Shown piece by piece: positions 39,801 to 50,270 of a stretch of DNA of 50,985 bases. Made by a program: the position numbers and the translations under genes. Position 1 is the first letter of the stretch; every line of letters starts with the position of its first letter. The notes beneath the pieces were generated by a model. The model searched no databases and was not told where the DNA came from. It was given only the letters and a program-made list of their open reading frames with translations. Source of the DNA: Priapulus caudatus (Eukaryota; Priapulida; Priapulimorpha; Priapulimorphida; Priapulidae); contig NW_014577154.1 in NCBI RefSeq assembly GCF_000485595.1, positions 110,424-161,408 of the forward strand, written 5' to 3'.

Positions 39801-42054
39801 ATAGGATGATAATAATTAGGGGTGCACCGGAACTTGGATCTGGCCGGAACTATCCGGCCGGATCCCCAATTTTTCGGAGTTCCGGTTCTGGCACTTTTTC
39901 CTAATTTCATTTCTGCTACAAGTGTCATCAAGATCAAAAGATTAGTCACTGAATGTAGTTGAGAGTCAATAGAGTCAACTTGCTGACAATAACTTGTTAA
40001 CAACTTCACATTTTTCTTCCCAAAAAACGCTTGCCACTTGAACATTGGCTAACTAACTGAACTGAACCTAACTGATGTTAGGTGATTCATAAGATTTTCT
40101 TTCAAAATCAAATCGCATCTGTCCGTTAGTTGAAAATAATAGACTAAAACCAGGGATACTGCAACATGCAGGTTTTGCCACATAATGCCAGTATTATGCA
40201 AATTATGCACTGTAAGCAGCTGATTCATACACCTAACAGTAACAACCATCCTGTAATTAGAACTTTGAGCATTGTCCTACTTGCCTAATGATATTTCGTT
40301 CAGGCCGAGTGAGTTTGCGCAATACTGGGCCAAAACTGTCAAGTTTATTCCCAGCTAAAGTTCCGGTTCCGGCCGGAACTTTTTTCAAGTTCTGGCCGGT
40401 TTCGGATCCGGCCGGAACTTAAAAAGTTGGATCCAGTGCACCTCTAATAATAATGTAAGGAGCATGTATAATCTGTATTTATAATGGTGCTAAAGTGACA
40501 CTGGAAATACAGGAAGTATTCTGTGCACATATTCTCATTTTGCAATAAATACTATGACAGTTGTTAACATTTTGAAGTTATTTTTCATTTTTCTTTGACT
40601 AAACAACCAAGCTAAATATAGATGAATTGAATATTTTATCTCTTAGGCTCTCGAGGTAACTGAACGAATTAACTGTGTGACTGAATTCCTTACTGAAGCT
40701 GAGGTGAGTCTACTAGTGTTATATATATATATATATATTATGAATATATTTATTTAATATAATTGAATTCCTCCCTCTACATTTCCCTCTCCCAACCTCT
40801 TCATTCTCTCTTTCCATTCAACCTCCCCTTCCTCTTTCTTTCACTCCCTCTATTTTTGCCCTACATATATTATGTGTGACTTGCACGTACAATTTGCTGT
40901 CAATCGCTGATGCACTTATTCCTCCCCATCTCTCCCTGTCATGTTCTAGATAGTGGCACAGCTACAGTTTACACTATAAAGTAATCTTGTATTATCCACA
41001 CACGGATTTTTCTGGTATTACCATTCGCAGATGGGATTACCATTTGACCTAATTGTCCCTAATCTTGTCCATTCAGCAATGGGCAAATGATCTGGATGAG
41101 AAGGGTCCAGAGAATGCTGGCTGCTTGTTTGGTGTCCCAGTCAGCATAAAGGAAAACGTTGACATCAAGGTATGCTTTATTTTCCACCTACTAGTTCCCG
41201 AATGAATTGCGTAGCCTGCTCTCGATAAACCCCTCAACGTTCAAAGGACGATTTCACTGCCGAGCATTTATGTGATCTGCCGTGCCGGTTTGTTTGCCGT
41301 AGCAAATCTCCGCCACCGTGTTGTTTGTTTATTATGCAGGGCTACCCCTCGACTGCGGGGCAGGTGAAATTTCTATTCCCAGTAGATAAAGATGCGACGA
41401 TCGTCAAAACTCTGAAGCTGCAGGGAGCCGTCCCATTCGTGAAGACCAATGTTCCGCAGAGTTTGCTCTGGTAGGACCAGGGCAATGCAAGGTTTCGGTT
41501 GATTGCTACTATTGCGCGGTCACTACCCTTTGCTGCTAATTAGTATGCGCCAGATTGCGCAACGCAAAATGTTTCCTCGAGGGTATACGACTGCAGATGT
41601 CTGGTGCTGCTGCTACTTGCTGCTGCAATATTATTAATGTTCTAAGTAATCGAATTTCTTGTTCATTGTCTGTTACACCTTCGAGTTTAATGATTGCATT
41701 ATTGTTTCATCAATCAGTTTGAGCAACTGATGATCAGTCACGAAATCCACACTAGTTATTAGTAACGAAGACCATCTGTTTATATATGCTATGATGGATC
41801 GAGTTTGCCGTATGTAATGTTCCCTTATGAACGCAAGACCGCAGCTATAAAATCAAACCCCTGTTAGCAGTCACCTCTATAGAATGAACACTTGTCCATG
41901 AAGGACACGTTTGGTGTTGCCCTGGAGGGGCAGTTGCACCCTGTATCAGGTTCACTTGTATTATTTGTGTTCACATATATTGTGTATATATATATATCAG
42001 GGGTAGATAATGACAAATTTGTAGATATGACAGATTTGTTATTTTTTACCCCTG

Positions 42055-42087
<33 letters not shown>

Positions 42088-45000
42088 GATATATACATAT
42101 CGTAATCTGCTCTGCGCTAACTCACGACTGCAGCAACCCGCTGTCACTGGGGCACCACAAAACCGCCAAGGTGAACACGGCGCGCTCACCAGGGGGCTCT
42201 AGCGGCGGCGAGGCAGCACTGCTGCGCGCACTCACGCAGGGCGGAAGCCCTCTCGGCATCGGCAAGCGGACGGTTGCCCTCCGCCGGCAGCCTCCGCATC
42301 ACCCGGCGCACATTCACGCGCGAGTCTGCGCCTTAAAGCCCGACGAGCCTCCAAGGTCGCAGGTGAGACGCCGCGCAAGTCTCTCAGCGGTCCAGTGAGA
42401 CCAGTCCCCGGGGGTCAGCCTGAGACCCAGTATCAGGGTCAGTGAGACGCAGTCTCAGGGGTCAAGCGGTGAGACCGCAGTCTCGGGGGTCAGCGAGAAC
42501 CAGTCCTCGGGGGCCGGGCTGAGCATCAAGTCTCGGGGTCGACTGAAGACCATCTAGCGGATCGGCTGAGACCAAGGTCTAGGTGGTGGGCGAGAACCCA
42601 GTCTGAGGGGTCAAGGTAAGACCTGCGTCCATGAATCAGTTAGGACCAGCTCTAGGGGGTGGGTGAGATCAAGTCCTCGCGCGGTCAGCCTGAGACCAGT
42701 CTAACGTGGCGGTCATGATGAACCATCTCAGGGGTCAAGGCTGAGACGCAGTCTAGGGGTCCAGTCGAGACCAGTCTCAGGGCACAGGTGAAACTCTTAG
42801 GGTCAGATTGAGACCAGTCTAGGGGGTCAGCTGAGAACCCAGGTCTCGGGCCGGCTGAGATCAGTCTCGGGGGTCGGGCTGAGACCAGTCCTATGGGGAT
42901 CGGCTGAGACGCAAGTCGCGTATCGGGGGGTGGGCGAGGGACATCATAGGGGGTCAGGTAAGACCTGTCTCAGGGAGTCAGTTTGAGACCAGTCTATAGG
43001 GGAGGTTGGGTGAGACAGTCCGGGGGCGCTGAGACGCATCTATGGGGTCAGATGAGACACAGTCCTCAGAGGTCAGCTGAGACCAGTCTATCGGGGTCAG
43101 GGTAGACCAGTCTCCAGGGGTCAGCTGAGACCGTCTCAGGGGTCAGCTGAGACGTCTCAGGGGGCCGGCTGAGATTAGTCCAGGTGGTCGGCTGAGACAG
43201 TCTAGGGGGTCCGGCTGAGACGCAGTCTCAGGGGTCAGCTCGAGACCATCTCAGGATCAGGTAAACCAGTCCTTAGGGTCCAGGTGAGACCAGTCTAGGG
43301 CGTCAGCGAGACTCCATCCTAGGCGTCCGCCTGAGACTCAGCCTAGGGTCAGGTGAGCCGACCAGTCCAGGGCCGGCTGAGATGCAAATGTCGGGGGTCA
43401 GGTGAGACCAGTCTAGGGGTCAGTGATGACCGAGTCTCGGGGTTTCGCTGAGACCGAGTCTAGCGAGCATAAGCGTGAGACCAGTCTCAGGGTCAGCTGA
43501 CACTGTCTCAGGGGTCAGCTTAGAGACCAAGTCTCAAGGTCAGATGAGACCCCAGTCCGGGGCCGGCTGAGTGATCAGTCTGCGGGGTACGGACTGAGAC
43601 CAAGTCTAGGGGGTCAGATGACGACCCAGTCATTAAGGGGCTGGCTCTGAGATCAGTCTCAGGGGTCAGCTGAGACCACGTCTAAAGGGGTCAGGTGTAG
43701 ACCAGTCTCAGGGGCTGGCTGAATCAGTCTTGGGGGTTCCGGCTGAGGACCGCACAAGTCCAGCGGGTTAGCTGAGACCAGTCTCAGGGATCAGCTGAGA
43801 CCAGTCTAGGGGGTGGGTGAGACCTGTCTCGGGGGTTGAGTGACAACAGTCTCAGGGATGGGTGGGAGATGTCAATAATGTCCCTCTAACACACACCCCT
43901 TTATCAACATCTTTTTAAAAATTGTTTTACATATTTGCCCTCGAGTGTATATACCTTTATTCCTCGTATGTGTTACCCTTTGGAAGATATTTTACATCTT
44001 AAAAGATTGACTTGTAGATTGCCCAGGTGGGCCTAATAGAGGGTTAACTAATTTTCCTATTGATACTATCCCTAACTCCAACTGTAACCCTGTGGTTATC
44101 AATGTAATGTAATGTAATGTGGGGCCATCTTTGGCTGCCATGTTCGACTTATACACCACCAAATTGGTAGGCATGCATTGATTCATTGTCTTGTTTTGAC
44201 TATTTTTCAGCAAGCAGGGAGGCCGCTCTTCCATTGCTGGATGCCACGGAGGTGCGTGACACCTATTATATCTGTAGAACTCACCGTGTAGTGATGCCAT
44301 TCTTCATGTCGTTATGAATTGCCAGGAAATCACCTGGCTGGTCAAAGTTTACATCGACTGGCATGGATCATGTCATCATCATCAGTGTTTGTTTTTTTCT
44401 AAAGCGCACACCTTGTGTTCCGTAACCTCTTTTTAATCTCGCCTTTTTCTTACACGCGCATGCAGTAATGAGTAGGGGGAATTAACGGTAAGGATCTTAT
44501 ATCCCTGAAGGGAATTTCGCCATCGTTTCGTAAAGACTTTTCTAAATTGCGTTTTTATTGATGGTGCCAAACAGTAATGGTGTCGTACGGACCCATGGGG
44601 AGAAATGTTGCTGATGTGGCTCTGGCCATGAAGGCAATCTGCAGTGAGATTATGCAAGATATTGATCCATTGGTCATTCCCATTTCATTTAGAGAAGAGG
44701 TAAGGCCAAGTTACTTGCGTTGTATACATCGGCTTTATCAAGATAGTTGACTGGATAAGAAAAAGCTTAGATAATAATATCAGGAGTTATAATTTATCAA
44801 ATAACAAGTGTTAATGATTTTGAAATCATACATTGGCTGAGGTTTTTAACTGATTCATCATTTAGTAGTAGTGACGCCAAATGAGCATTACGTATTTGGT
44901 GCCACATCTTCATAATCGTATCGATAGGATAATAAACAATGAAAAACCACAGAGTAGAATGACTGCACTGCTCAAGGTGAATTTGATTGAACTACGCTTT

Positions 45001-48000
45001 ATAAATTATTGTCTGGTAAACCTGGGGGCCCATTGTCAAAAACAATACTAATCTTAACATTAGTCGTGAGTGTTATCTTAATTTTAAGTAAGTCTTAATT
45101 TTATTATGTTTCTGACAACGGGCCCCTTGGAACGTTTTTGGACTTTCTATACCATATCGCATCAAGTATCTTTCAGATTTATGAAAGCAAGCGTGCACTC
45201 CGCATTGGCTACTTCGATGACAATGGTCACGTCACACCGACCCCATCCTGCAAACGGGCAGTTCATCTTTCTAAAGAAATCCTAGAGCGTCAAGGGCATG
45301 AGGTAACCTACTTAACAGTTATATTTTACATGATTTTAATTACATACTTTTTGTTATCTAGTTTCCCTAACTGAAGTGAAATATAAATTTGTTTAAATGT
45401 CACATTACTTTATCATTCTATGTAACACAACATTTAGTATTTATATATTTTATTTTTTTTGCATAAAAATACAAATAGCACGAATTTTAACTTTTTTAAT
45501 GTTAACATGGACCACTGTATTCTATTTGGGTATTAGTTTCTGATGTACGTTGGTAAAATACACAAGTTTTGGGTCAGAAAATGCATGCATTTGCAGTGCT
45601 CGAAATAAGAAAAAAAATGTGGTTGTCCTGCGGACAACCCAGGCATCAAATCAGGTTGTCCGCAACAATTTCTGTTTGTCCCAAAAAAATATCCCCAAAT
45701 CTCCTATTTTCAATCACATAATAATATGGTCAGAAAACACCCAAAAACAGTGGTGTAGCCAGGATTTTTAGCTCATCTGACATAGTCATGGATCGTCACA
45801 ACGAGNNNNNNNNNNNNNNNNNNNNNNNNNNNNNNNNNNNNNNNNNNNNNNNNNNNNNNNNNNNNNNNNNNNNNNNNNNNNNNNNNNNNNNNNNNNNNNN
45901 NNNNNNNNNNNNNNNNNNNNNNNNNNNNNNNNNNNNNNNNNNNNNNNNNNNNNNNNNNNNNNNNNNNNNNNNNNNNNNNNNNNNNTCATTCTGACTACGA
46001 CAATTCTCTTCTTTTTTTTACTTTTTGATCAACATGAATCCCCACTGTTGTTTGTTTTGCATGGGCAAAGCCATCGGAAAATTCAAAATAATAAAAATAC
46101 CAAAATGTAGGGGTGAACTTGCTGGTTTGCTGGTTCCAAATAGAGTTCACCTCTCATAAATCAGAAAACCTGACATATACCAGTGTTGGAAATAGCAGCT
46201 GGTATGCGTCGCTTTCCCACACCATAGATTAATGGTGGGCTGCCAGGCTATAAGTGCTTTTGGAGAACCACTGAGAAAAACATAAATAAAGTGCGTTTTT
46301 CGTCACATTTTTCTTGGTTGTCCACCGGACAATGTCTCAGACTGGTTAGGTTGTCCGGCGCAAATTCTGGTTGTCTCGGACAACCGGACAACGCTTATTT
46401 CGAGCACTGATTTTGGTTAGAATGTAAAGCTATTGCTACAAGTTATCAGAATATAAGAACGTCAAATTTTATGACACTGTATGAAATACATTCTTATTTT
46501 GTAGCTGGTTCCATTCAATCTACCCAGAGGAGGTGAATACGGTATGATGCTGAGCTTAAGAATTCTGAACGCTGATGATGGGAGGACACTGCTGGACTGC
46601 TGGTAATATAACATGAAACTGAAATTTTTTCACCCAAAAAGTACTCCCCCAATTTTAACTCCCAATCGCTTTTTAAATAGAAAATACGTACTTCTACCTG
46701 GCAGTGATTTTTGCGCAAGTTAATTCTATAGAAGAGGAGGTGTGCATATTATTTGGCATTTATCTGTATGTTCTTTTACTGTAGGAAAGATGAGGATGTG
46801 GATGATACTGTCAAGGGAGTCTACTTTCTTAGTAACTTATCAAGCAAGATCAAGGCAGTTGTCGGACGCCTGCTGAAGTTTGTGTACCCCCGCTTTGGAA
46901 CCCTCGCTCTGCAGTCAATAGGATGCAATGACGTGCACACGCTGTGGAAGTATTATAACGAGCGACAGGTATGATGCTTTGTTCTGTGCGTGATTTCGCG
47001 GACGCAATACACTGTTAGGTATATATTCCCCAGCAGTCTGACTCATTCGATTCGAGCCAAAATTGCGCTATAACTGTGATCATCACAGCGTGATTTTGGC
47101 GCAAACACCACGTGTGTTGAAGACATCACACTGTAAATGTCTTCGATGCAAGAAGTTGTTCTTATGGTAAAATGTGGGCATCTAGCAAGATGGTGCAATT
47201 TTTCTTTTCATCCCTATGTTCGCATCTCTTGGTATGCTGCATACATAACAGATAGGGTCTGCTTAACGAGTGTAAATACTTTACTGATGCGGCTCTTTGC
47301 ACTTACTTGAAGCTGTACATCGATGAAGTGATGGCAGCCTGGAAAACAGCCAAACTAGATGCACTGATTTGTCCTGCCTTCTCTTACCCAGCGCTGCCAT
47401 ACGGATTTGCACACGACATGCTTTGTAAGAGTTTCTATTGATGTGGATATTGTATGCCTATGCCTGTATGATCTTTTGGTAGTGTGCTTGCCTTATGTTG
47501 TTTGTGACAGCAATCAAGTAAATTTATCTATTTAAACAGAGAGCTGGGGTAGACACTAGAGGGGGTGCAGTTCCACTGTCTTAGCTACCAGAGTTTTTTG
47601 GGCGAAGACAGTTGACACAATGTTAGCGTGAAACCAATAGCAGTAAATGACTAGTTTCTATAAAACGTTTAAGACGGTCAATTTTCTGAAATTCAAGACC
47701 GACGTTCAATCCCGATTAATTTCAAATGTTGTTAATAGATGGCGCCACATACACTGTGGTGTTCAACCTTTTGGACTTCCCAGCGGGAATTGTTCCTGTA
47801 ACCATGGAAACTAAGGAAGACCAGAAGGCACTGGACAACTATCCGCGCACTGATCTTTGGGACCGGAAGATTGTTGAAGTACTAAATTGTTTTTGATGTT
47901 CATAAAGGGTGGTGAAGACCATGTCGTGCACATGATAGTGTATAAGTAAGCACACTCAACAACAAGTACACAGATACGAGCGAGAGCAGTGTCCACGGCA

Positions 48001-48615
48001 TTGAAAGAGAGTAGCAGTCGGAAAATTTATCATGGCACTTAAGTCCTCGAAATTACACGTTTTTGTCTATTGCTTGCGTGTCTTTGATGCTTACAACCGT
48101 CTTTCAAAGATTGCTCCTAAATTCCAATTAGTTCTAAAACTGACAGTGTGTTTTCTAGAACATTTTCGTGGCTGTAGCCAGAGTAAATACCTAAGAGAAA
48201 ATACACAACATCACGTGATTGAGCTGAGTAATGAAAAGGGAAGACCTTTTTTGTATCTAAGTATCAATAAGTAAGCCATCACGTAGGATTGGATGAAGTC
48301 GAGAGCATAATTGTGTCCATAATTGTTTATATTACATTTATTTTTTATGCATGTTACTTTTACAAGATTCGCTGTCATGTCGCATTGCACTTGTCTACTA
48401 CAATCTACATGGTGGCATACTGTCTTTGCCAAGAAATGTCATGTAATTTTGATGCAGATGTTGCTCTACTACTCCTTCCTAACTTTGTATTTCTGTTCCA
48501 GGCCACTAGAGGAGCCACTGGGATGCCTGTGGGAGTACAGTGCGTAACACTACCCTGGAAAGAGGAGCAGTGCCTACGAGTAATGGGGGATATCGAGGCA
48601 GGCTTGGATAATTAA
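30806..48615 (+). CDS. FAAH: Fatty-acid amide hydrolase (FAAH-like); exon 7 scrambled
   Basis: Membrane amidase-signature serine hydrolase acting on fatty-acid amides. Exons: 30806..30928, 39009..39122, 39473..39586, 40647..40703, 41077..41169, 41340..41470, 42134..42362, 44211..44251, 44575..44699, 45177..45302, 46505..46602, 46785..46968, 47313..47424, 47739..47878, 48502..48615; about 600 codons (human 579 aa). Exon 1 supplies an N-terminal membrane helix ([16 protein letters not shown]). Exon 2 start is inferred from phase and a TTTATTCGTAG acceptor; 39029 is an alternative. The catalytic Lys is in [14 protein letters not shown] (about K161). The bridging Ser is in [10 protein letters not shown] (about S233). 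The nucleophile block that should follow GSPLGIG is lost to small frame changes in exon 7. Downstream match: [64 protein letters not shown]. Human FAAH is the closest pattern I know. Confidence 0.9.
31014..31315. mobile_element. MITE with telomere-like core, FAAH intron 1
   Basis: Inverted ends about 45 bp long: GGTGCAAATCCACTTTAGGC and TTTAGGCA...GGATTTGCGACC in reverse complement, continuing through GGTATTACGAAGTGATGC. Inside are CCCTAACCCTACCCTAAC on one side and TTAGGGTTAGG on the other, facing each other. No coding capacity. Confidence 0.85.
31332..31475 (-). repeat. LTR-like direct repeat, proximal copy
   Basis: Shares about 120 bp with 37068-37190 in the same orientation, including ATTCGTAAATCA, ACTCAATCTGAA and CCAATAGAAAAGAGAG. 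On the minus strand it contains AATAAAGAC, fitting the poly(A) region of an LTR. With its partner it brackets the minus-strand Ty3/gypsy ruin, so these are probably its LTR remnants. Confidence 0.55.
31476..32830. other. FAAH intron 1 DNA, no gene recognised
   Basis: Contains an imperfect hairpin near 31558-31612 (ACGAGAGCTCTTTTTTGAT and partner) and a GC-richer stretch at 32420-32620. Short frames lack any recognisable domain. It may be the 3' flank of the Ty3/gypsy element. Confidence 0.4.
32831..37003 (-). mobile_element. Degenerate Ty3/gypsy retrotransposon (pol remnants)
   Basis: Minus-strand frames give, in order, the start of reverse transcriptase (36448-37003), the rest of RT (about 35110-35750, catalytic box as CIDD rather than YxDD), RNase H (about 34700-35056, [15 protein letters not shown]), the integrase zinc-binding region (HATH...CTHC) and core (SDGGPEF), and a C-terminal tail to 32831. 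The domain order RT-RNaseH-IN is that of Ty3/gypsy. Frames change at about 35510, 35100, 34110 and 33840. A foreign segment interrupts RT at about 35731-36447. Gag is not found, and the element cannot encode an intact polyprotein. It lies antisense within FAAH intron 1. Confidence 0.9.
36026..36373 (+). mobile_element. Solo-LTR-like insertion inside the gypsy RT region
   Basis: Starts TGTGATATAG, has TATAAATAG at about 36129-36137, and ends CCTACA. It is followed directly by TTTGGTGCAGTAACCAG, which looks like a tRNA primer-binding site. This is the layout of a 5' LTR plus primer site on the plus strand, opposite to the gypsy host element. The whole inserted segment is about 35731-36447. Its own pol is absent. 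Confidence 0.6.
37068..37190 (-). repeat. LTR-like direct repeat, distal copy
   Basis: Partner of 31332-31475, 5.7 kb away in the same orientation, and located just beyond the N-terminal end of the gypsy pol. It carries AATAAAGACTGATTTACG on the minus strand. The short distance to pol leaves no room for gag, implying an internal deletion. Confidence 0.55.
37250..37645. mobile_element. Inverted-repeat element with GAATAATAATAGAT ends
   Basis: AGGAGTGAATAATAATAGAT near 37259-37278 pairs with ATCTATTATTATTCACGCCT near 37615-37634. A similar AGGAGTGAATAATAGAG occurs at about 3958. A probable MITE of about 0.4 kb with short inverted ends in FAAH intron 1. Confidence 0.55.
37646..39008. other. Distal FAAH intron 1, no further gene recognised
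   Basis: AT-rich with scattered CATGCATG-type palindromes. Minus-strand frames near 38490-38870 read like fragments of a protein (for example a [16 protein letters not shown] stretch) but carry stops and match no family I know; possibly a decayed insertion. Confidence 0.35.
39817..40446. mobile_element. hAT-type MITE, TSD ATAATAAT, FAAH intron 3
   Basis: Termini TAGGGGTGCACCGGAAC and GTTGGATCCAGTGCACCTCTA are inverted repeats. ATAATAAT flanks both sides exactly (39809-39816, 40447-40454). Subterminal GGCCGGAAC / GTTCCGGCC motifs are repeated several times in both orientations, a pattern usual for transposase-binding sites. A 630-bp non-autonomous element. Confidence 0.92.
41998..42054. mobile_element. 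57-bp palindromic MITE inside a TA microsatellite
   Basis: CAGGGGTAGATAATGACAAA on the left and ATTTTTTACCCCTG on the right form an almost complete hairpin. ATATATAT lies on both sides, but the insertion is within (TA)n, so the 8-bp duplication is not diagnostic. Its ends match the CAGGGGT type of hAT termini. It lies in FAAH intron 6, just before exon 7. Confidence 0.65.
42363..43870 (+). repeat. ~24-bp minisatellite starting at the FAAH exon 7 donor
   Basis: About 60 copies of a unit near GGTCAGCTGAGACCAGTCTC followed by AGGG. Each unit contains the short palindrome TGAGAC-CA-GTCTCA. The array begins directly at the exon 7 donor (GGTCGCAG|GTGAGACG), and several units read AG|GTGAGACC, so the splice-site sequence is itself a unit. 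Unit lengths vary by single-base indels, suggesting uncorrected long-read sequence as well as true divergence. Confidence 0.92.
45025..45126. mobile_element. 102-bp MITE (GGGGCCCATTGTCA ends), FAAH intron 9
   Basis: GGGGCCCATTGTCAAAAACA and TGTTTCTGACAACGGGCCCC are inverted ends enclosing an ATCTTAA-rich core. The right end recurs at about 5430-5455, showing a dispersed family. Confidence 0.8.
45594..46409. mobile_element. hAT-type element with perfect 16-bp ends, FAAH intron 10
   Basis: CAGTGCTCGAAATAAG at the left and CTTATTTCGAGCACTG at the right are perfect inverted repeats. Subterminal GTTGTCC / GGACAAC motifs are repeated, as in 23961-24838. CAGTGGTGTAGCCAGGATTT near 45749 is the terminus of another hAT-type repeat nested next to the 180-N gap. 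No transposase frame is visible. Confidence 0.85.
45806..45985. other. Assembly gap (180 N)
   Basis: Unknown bases inside the hAT-type element in FAAH intron 10. No coding exon is missing, because phases across the flanking exons agree. Confidence 1.
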
Positions 48616-50117
48616 GGTGCCTGGAGTTGGCTCTTATAACTCCAGATTATTTGTAATGGGCTGTATTAATGCAAATGTGGATTTTTTTTTTCAGAATATA
48701 GAATCTGTATACTAATTATGCATTTGCTTAAAGTAATTGCAAAGCTATCTGATTCTATTTAAAGATTATCAAGAAAATATTTGCCATGCAGCAGTTGTAA
48801 AAATAACTTTGCAGTGTAATACACATAGACTAAGAGGAGGGACCGAGTAAAAGAATCGAGTTGTAGCACCACCTCTGCATACTTTGTCTGACATAAAATG
48901 ATGGTATGATACCCATGGGCTGAAAAGAGTGGTTTTTGCTCACAGGTTATCACACTTTTCAGCAATATTTTTGGAAGGTCCGATGAAAGATTTGAAAGGT
49001 CCGAACATGTAACGTATGCTTGGCTAATAGATCGTTTGGTAACAGTGGATCAATTTTTTGATACAAAACCAAACATAAACAAACTCATGTTTGCCCTTGT
49101 TTGATACAATACATGTGTCGTCTGCAGGCATTCCGAGTTACTCGCTTTTGCTTTATTTCTTCGCAATTTGCAATGGTTTAATGATGTTTTATTTGATGAA
49201 AGTGGAGTACTGTAAATTATTGATAGGTCTGACGGACTTTCTGCTTGGAAATTGCGAAGACGCCTGCCGCTCCACCACGAGTGCCCATATACAAGTGGCA
49301 ATTTCTACCATTAAGCTGTGAGTCTCGGCTTGCTTCATGGTTTTTTTTTCATCTATGGACATAGGCCTTTCAAAAAGACATAGTGAGGATTTGCCACCCC
49401 AGGTGGTACCAATATCTGGTCTGGCTCATGGACTAAAGGTCCGAGCGTGAAATCGGCAGGTCCCGGACCTCGGACTTGCCCCTATTTTTAACCCCTGATG
49501 ATACCTGCTGAACATTTTGTGGCATGATGCACTAAATAAATGTTGGGTCATCACCATGGTAATGACCAATTAACATGGATACTAGGACTCCTAAATTTCC
49601 CATGAAAGTGTCTATTTTGAGCTTAAATTTGTTATTTTTGAATTAGATTTATTCACATGACTTCAATTGCGTTTACTAGAAAGGAAATAGTGATAGTTGA
49701 TTTTAATCTAAAATGTAATTTCTTTAATAAACCGTTGTCATGGAAATGGATTTGGTTGTTTTTGCACTTTTAATGTGACAAATCTTGTTACACAAGATTT
49801 TTATTCCTCTAATAGTGTTCCGTTTGTGAAACAAAAACGTCCATAAGGCCAATATTTTCATTGTTGTGCTGTCAAACTCTCTAGCATTGTCTGGTTTGCT
49901 AAACATTGCATATTAGGCAAATGAACAAGTTTACGAACTGTATAATGTTATATGGTACTTGCCATGCAGTACTTTCTAGCTGGTGGGTTGTTGAATACAA
50001 AAAAGTTATAACATTCATTGTTAACAAAAAAGTAGTTCTAGAACGCGGTGACATAATATTTATGTTAATCGTGATGTGAGGTAACACATCAGCAAAAGAC
50101 TGGTAACCATAGCTGAG
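48616..50117 (+). other. FAAH 3' UTR side and downstream spacer
   Basis: AT-rich with no further exon recognised. GGTCCGA-type motifs at about 48976-49005 and 49438-49480 suggest the two sides of another dispersed element. Short frames match no family I know. Confidence 0.45.
49535..49540 (+). terminator. Candidate FAAH poly(A) signal AATAAA
   Basis: Plus-strand AATAAA about 920 bp after the stop; another is at 49726-49731. Hexamer evidence only. Confidence 0.35.
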
Positions 50118-50270
50118 AGGGTCCCCAGTAGGTACTATCGCCTACTCCCTAACCATAACCCTAACCCTAACCCTAACCCTAACCATATCAGATAGTTACC
50201 AGGGTACATTCCGATATCGAACCATGCCCAGGGTACCCTCTGATAGTACCCTGGGGGACATAGACCCTAT
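50118..50270. mobile_element. MITE with telomere-like core
   Basis: GTCCCCAGTAGGTACTATC at the left pairs with GATAGTACCCTGGGGGAC at the right. Between them is an array of CCCTAACC units (about 50148-50184, four perfect CCCTAA repeats plus variants). No coding capacity. Confidence 0.8.

Noticed and set aside
50148-50184. True chromosome end or telomere
   Set aside because: Only about four perfect CCCTAA units, enclosed by inverted repeats and followed by ordinary sequence. An interstitial core of a MITE fits better.
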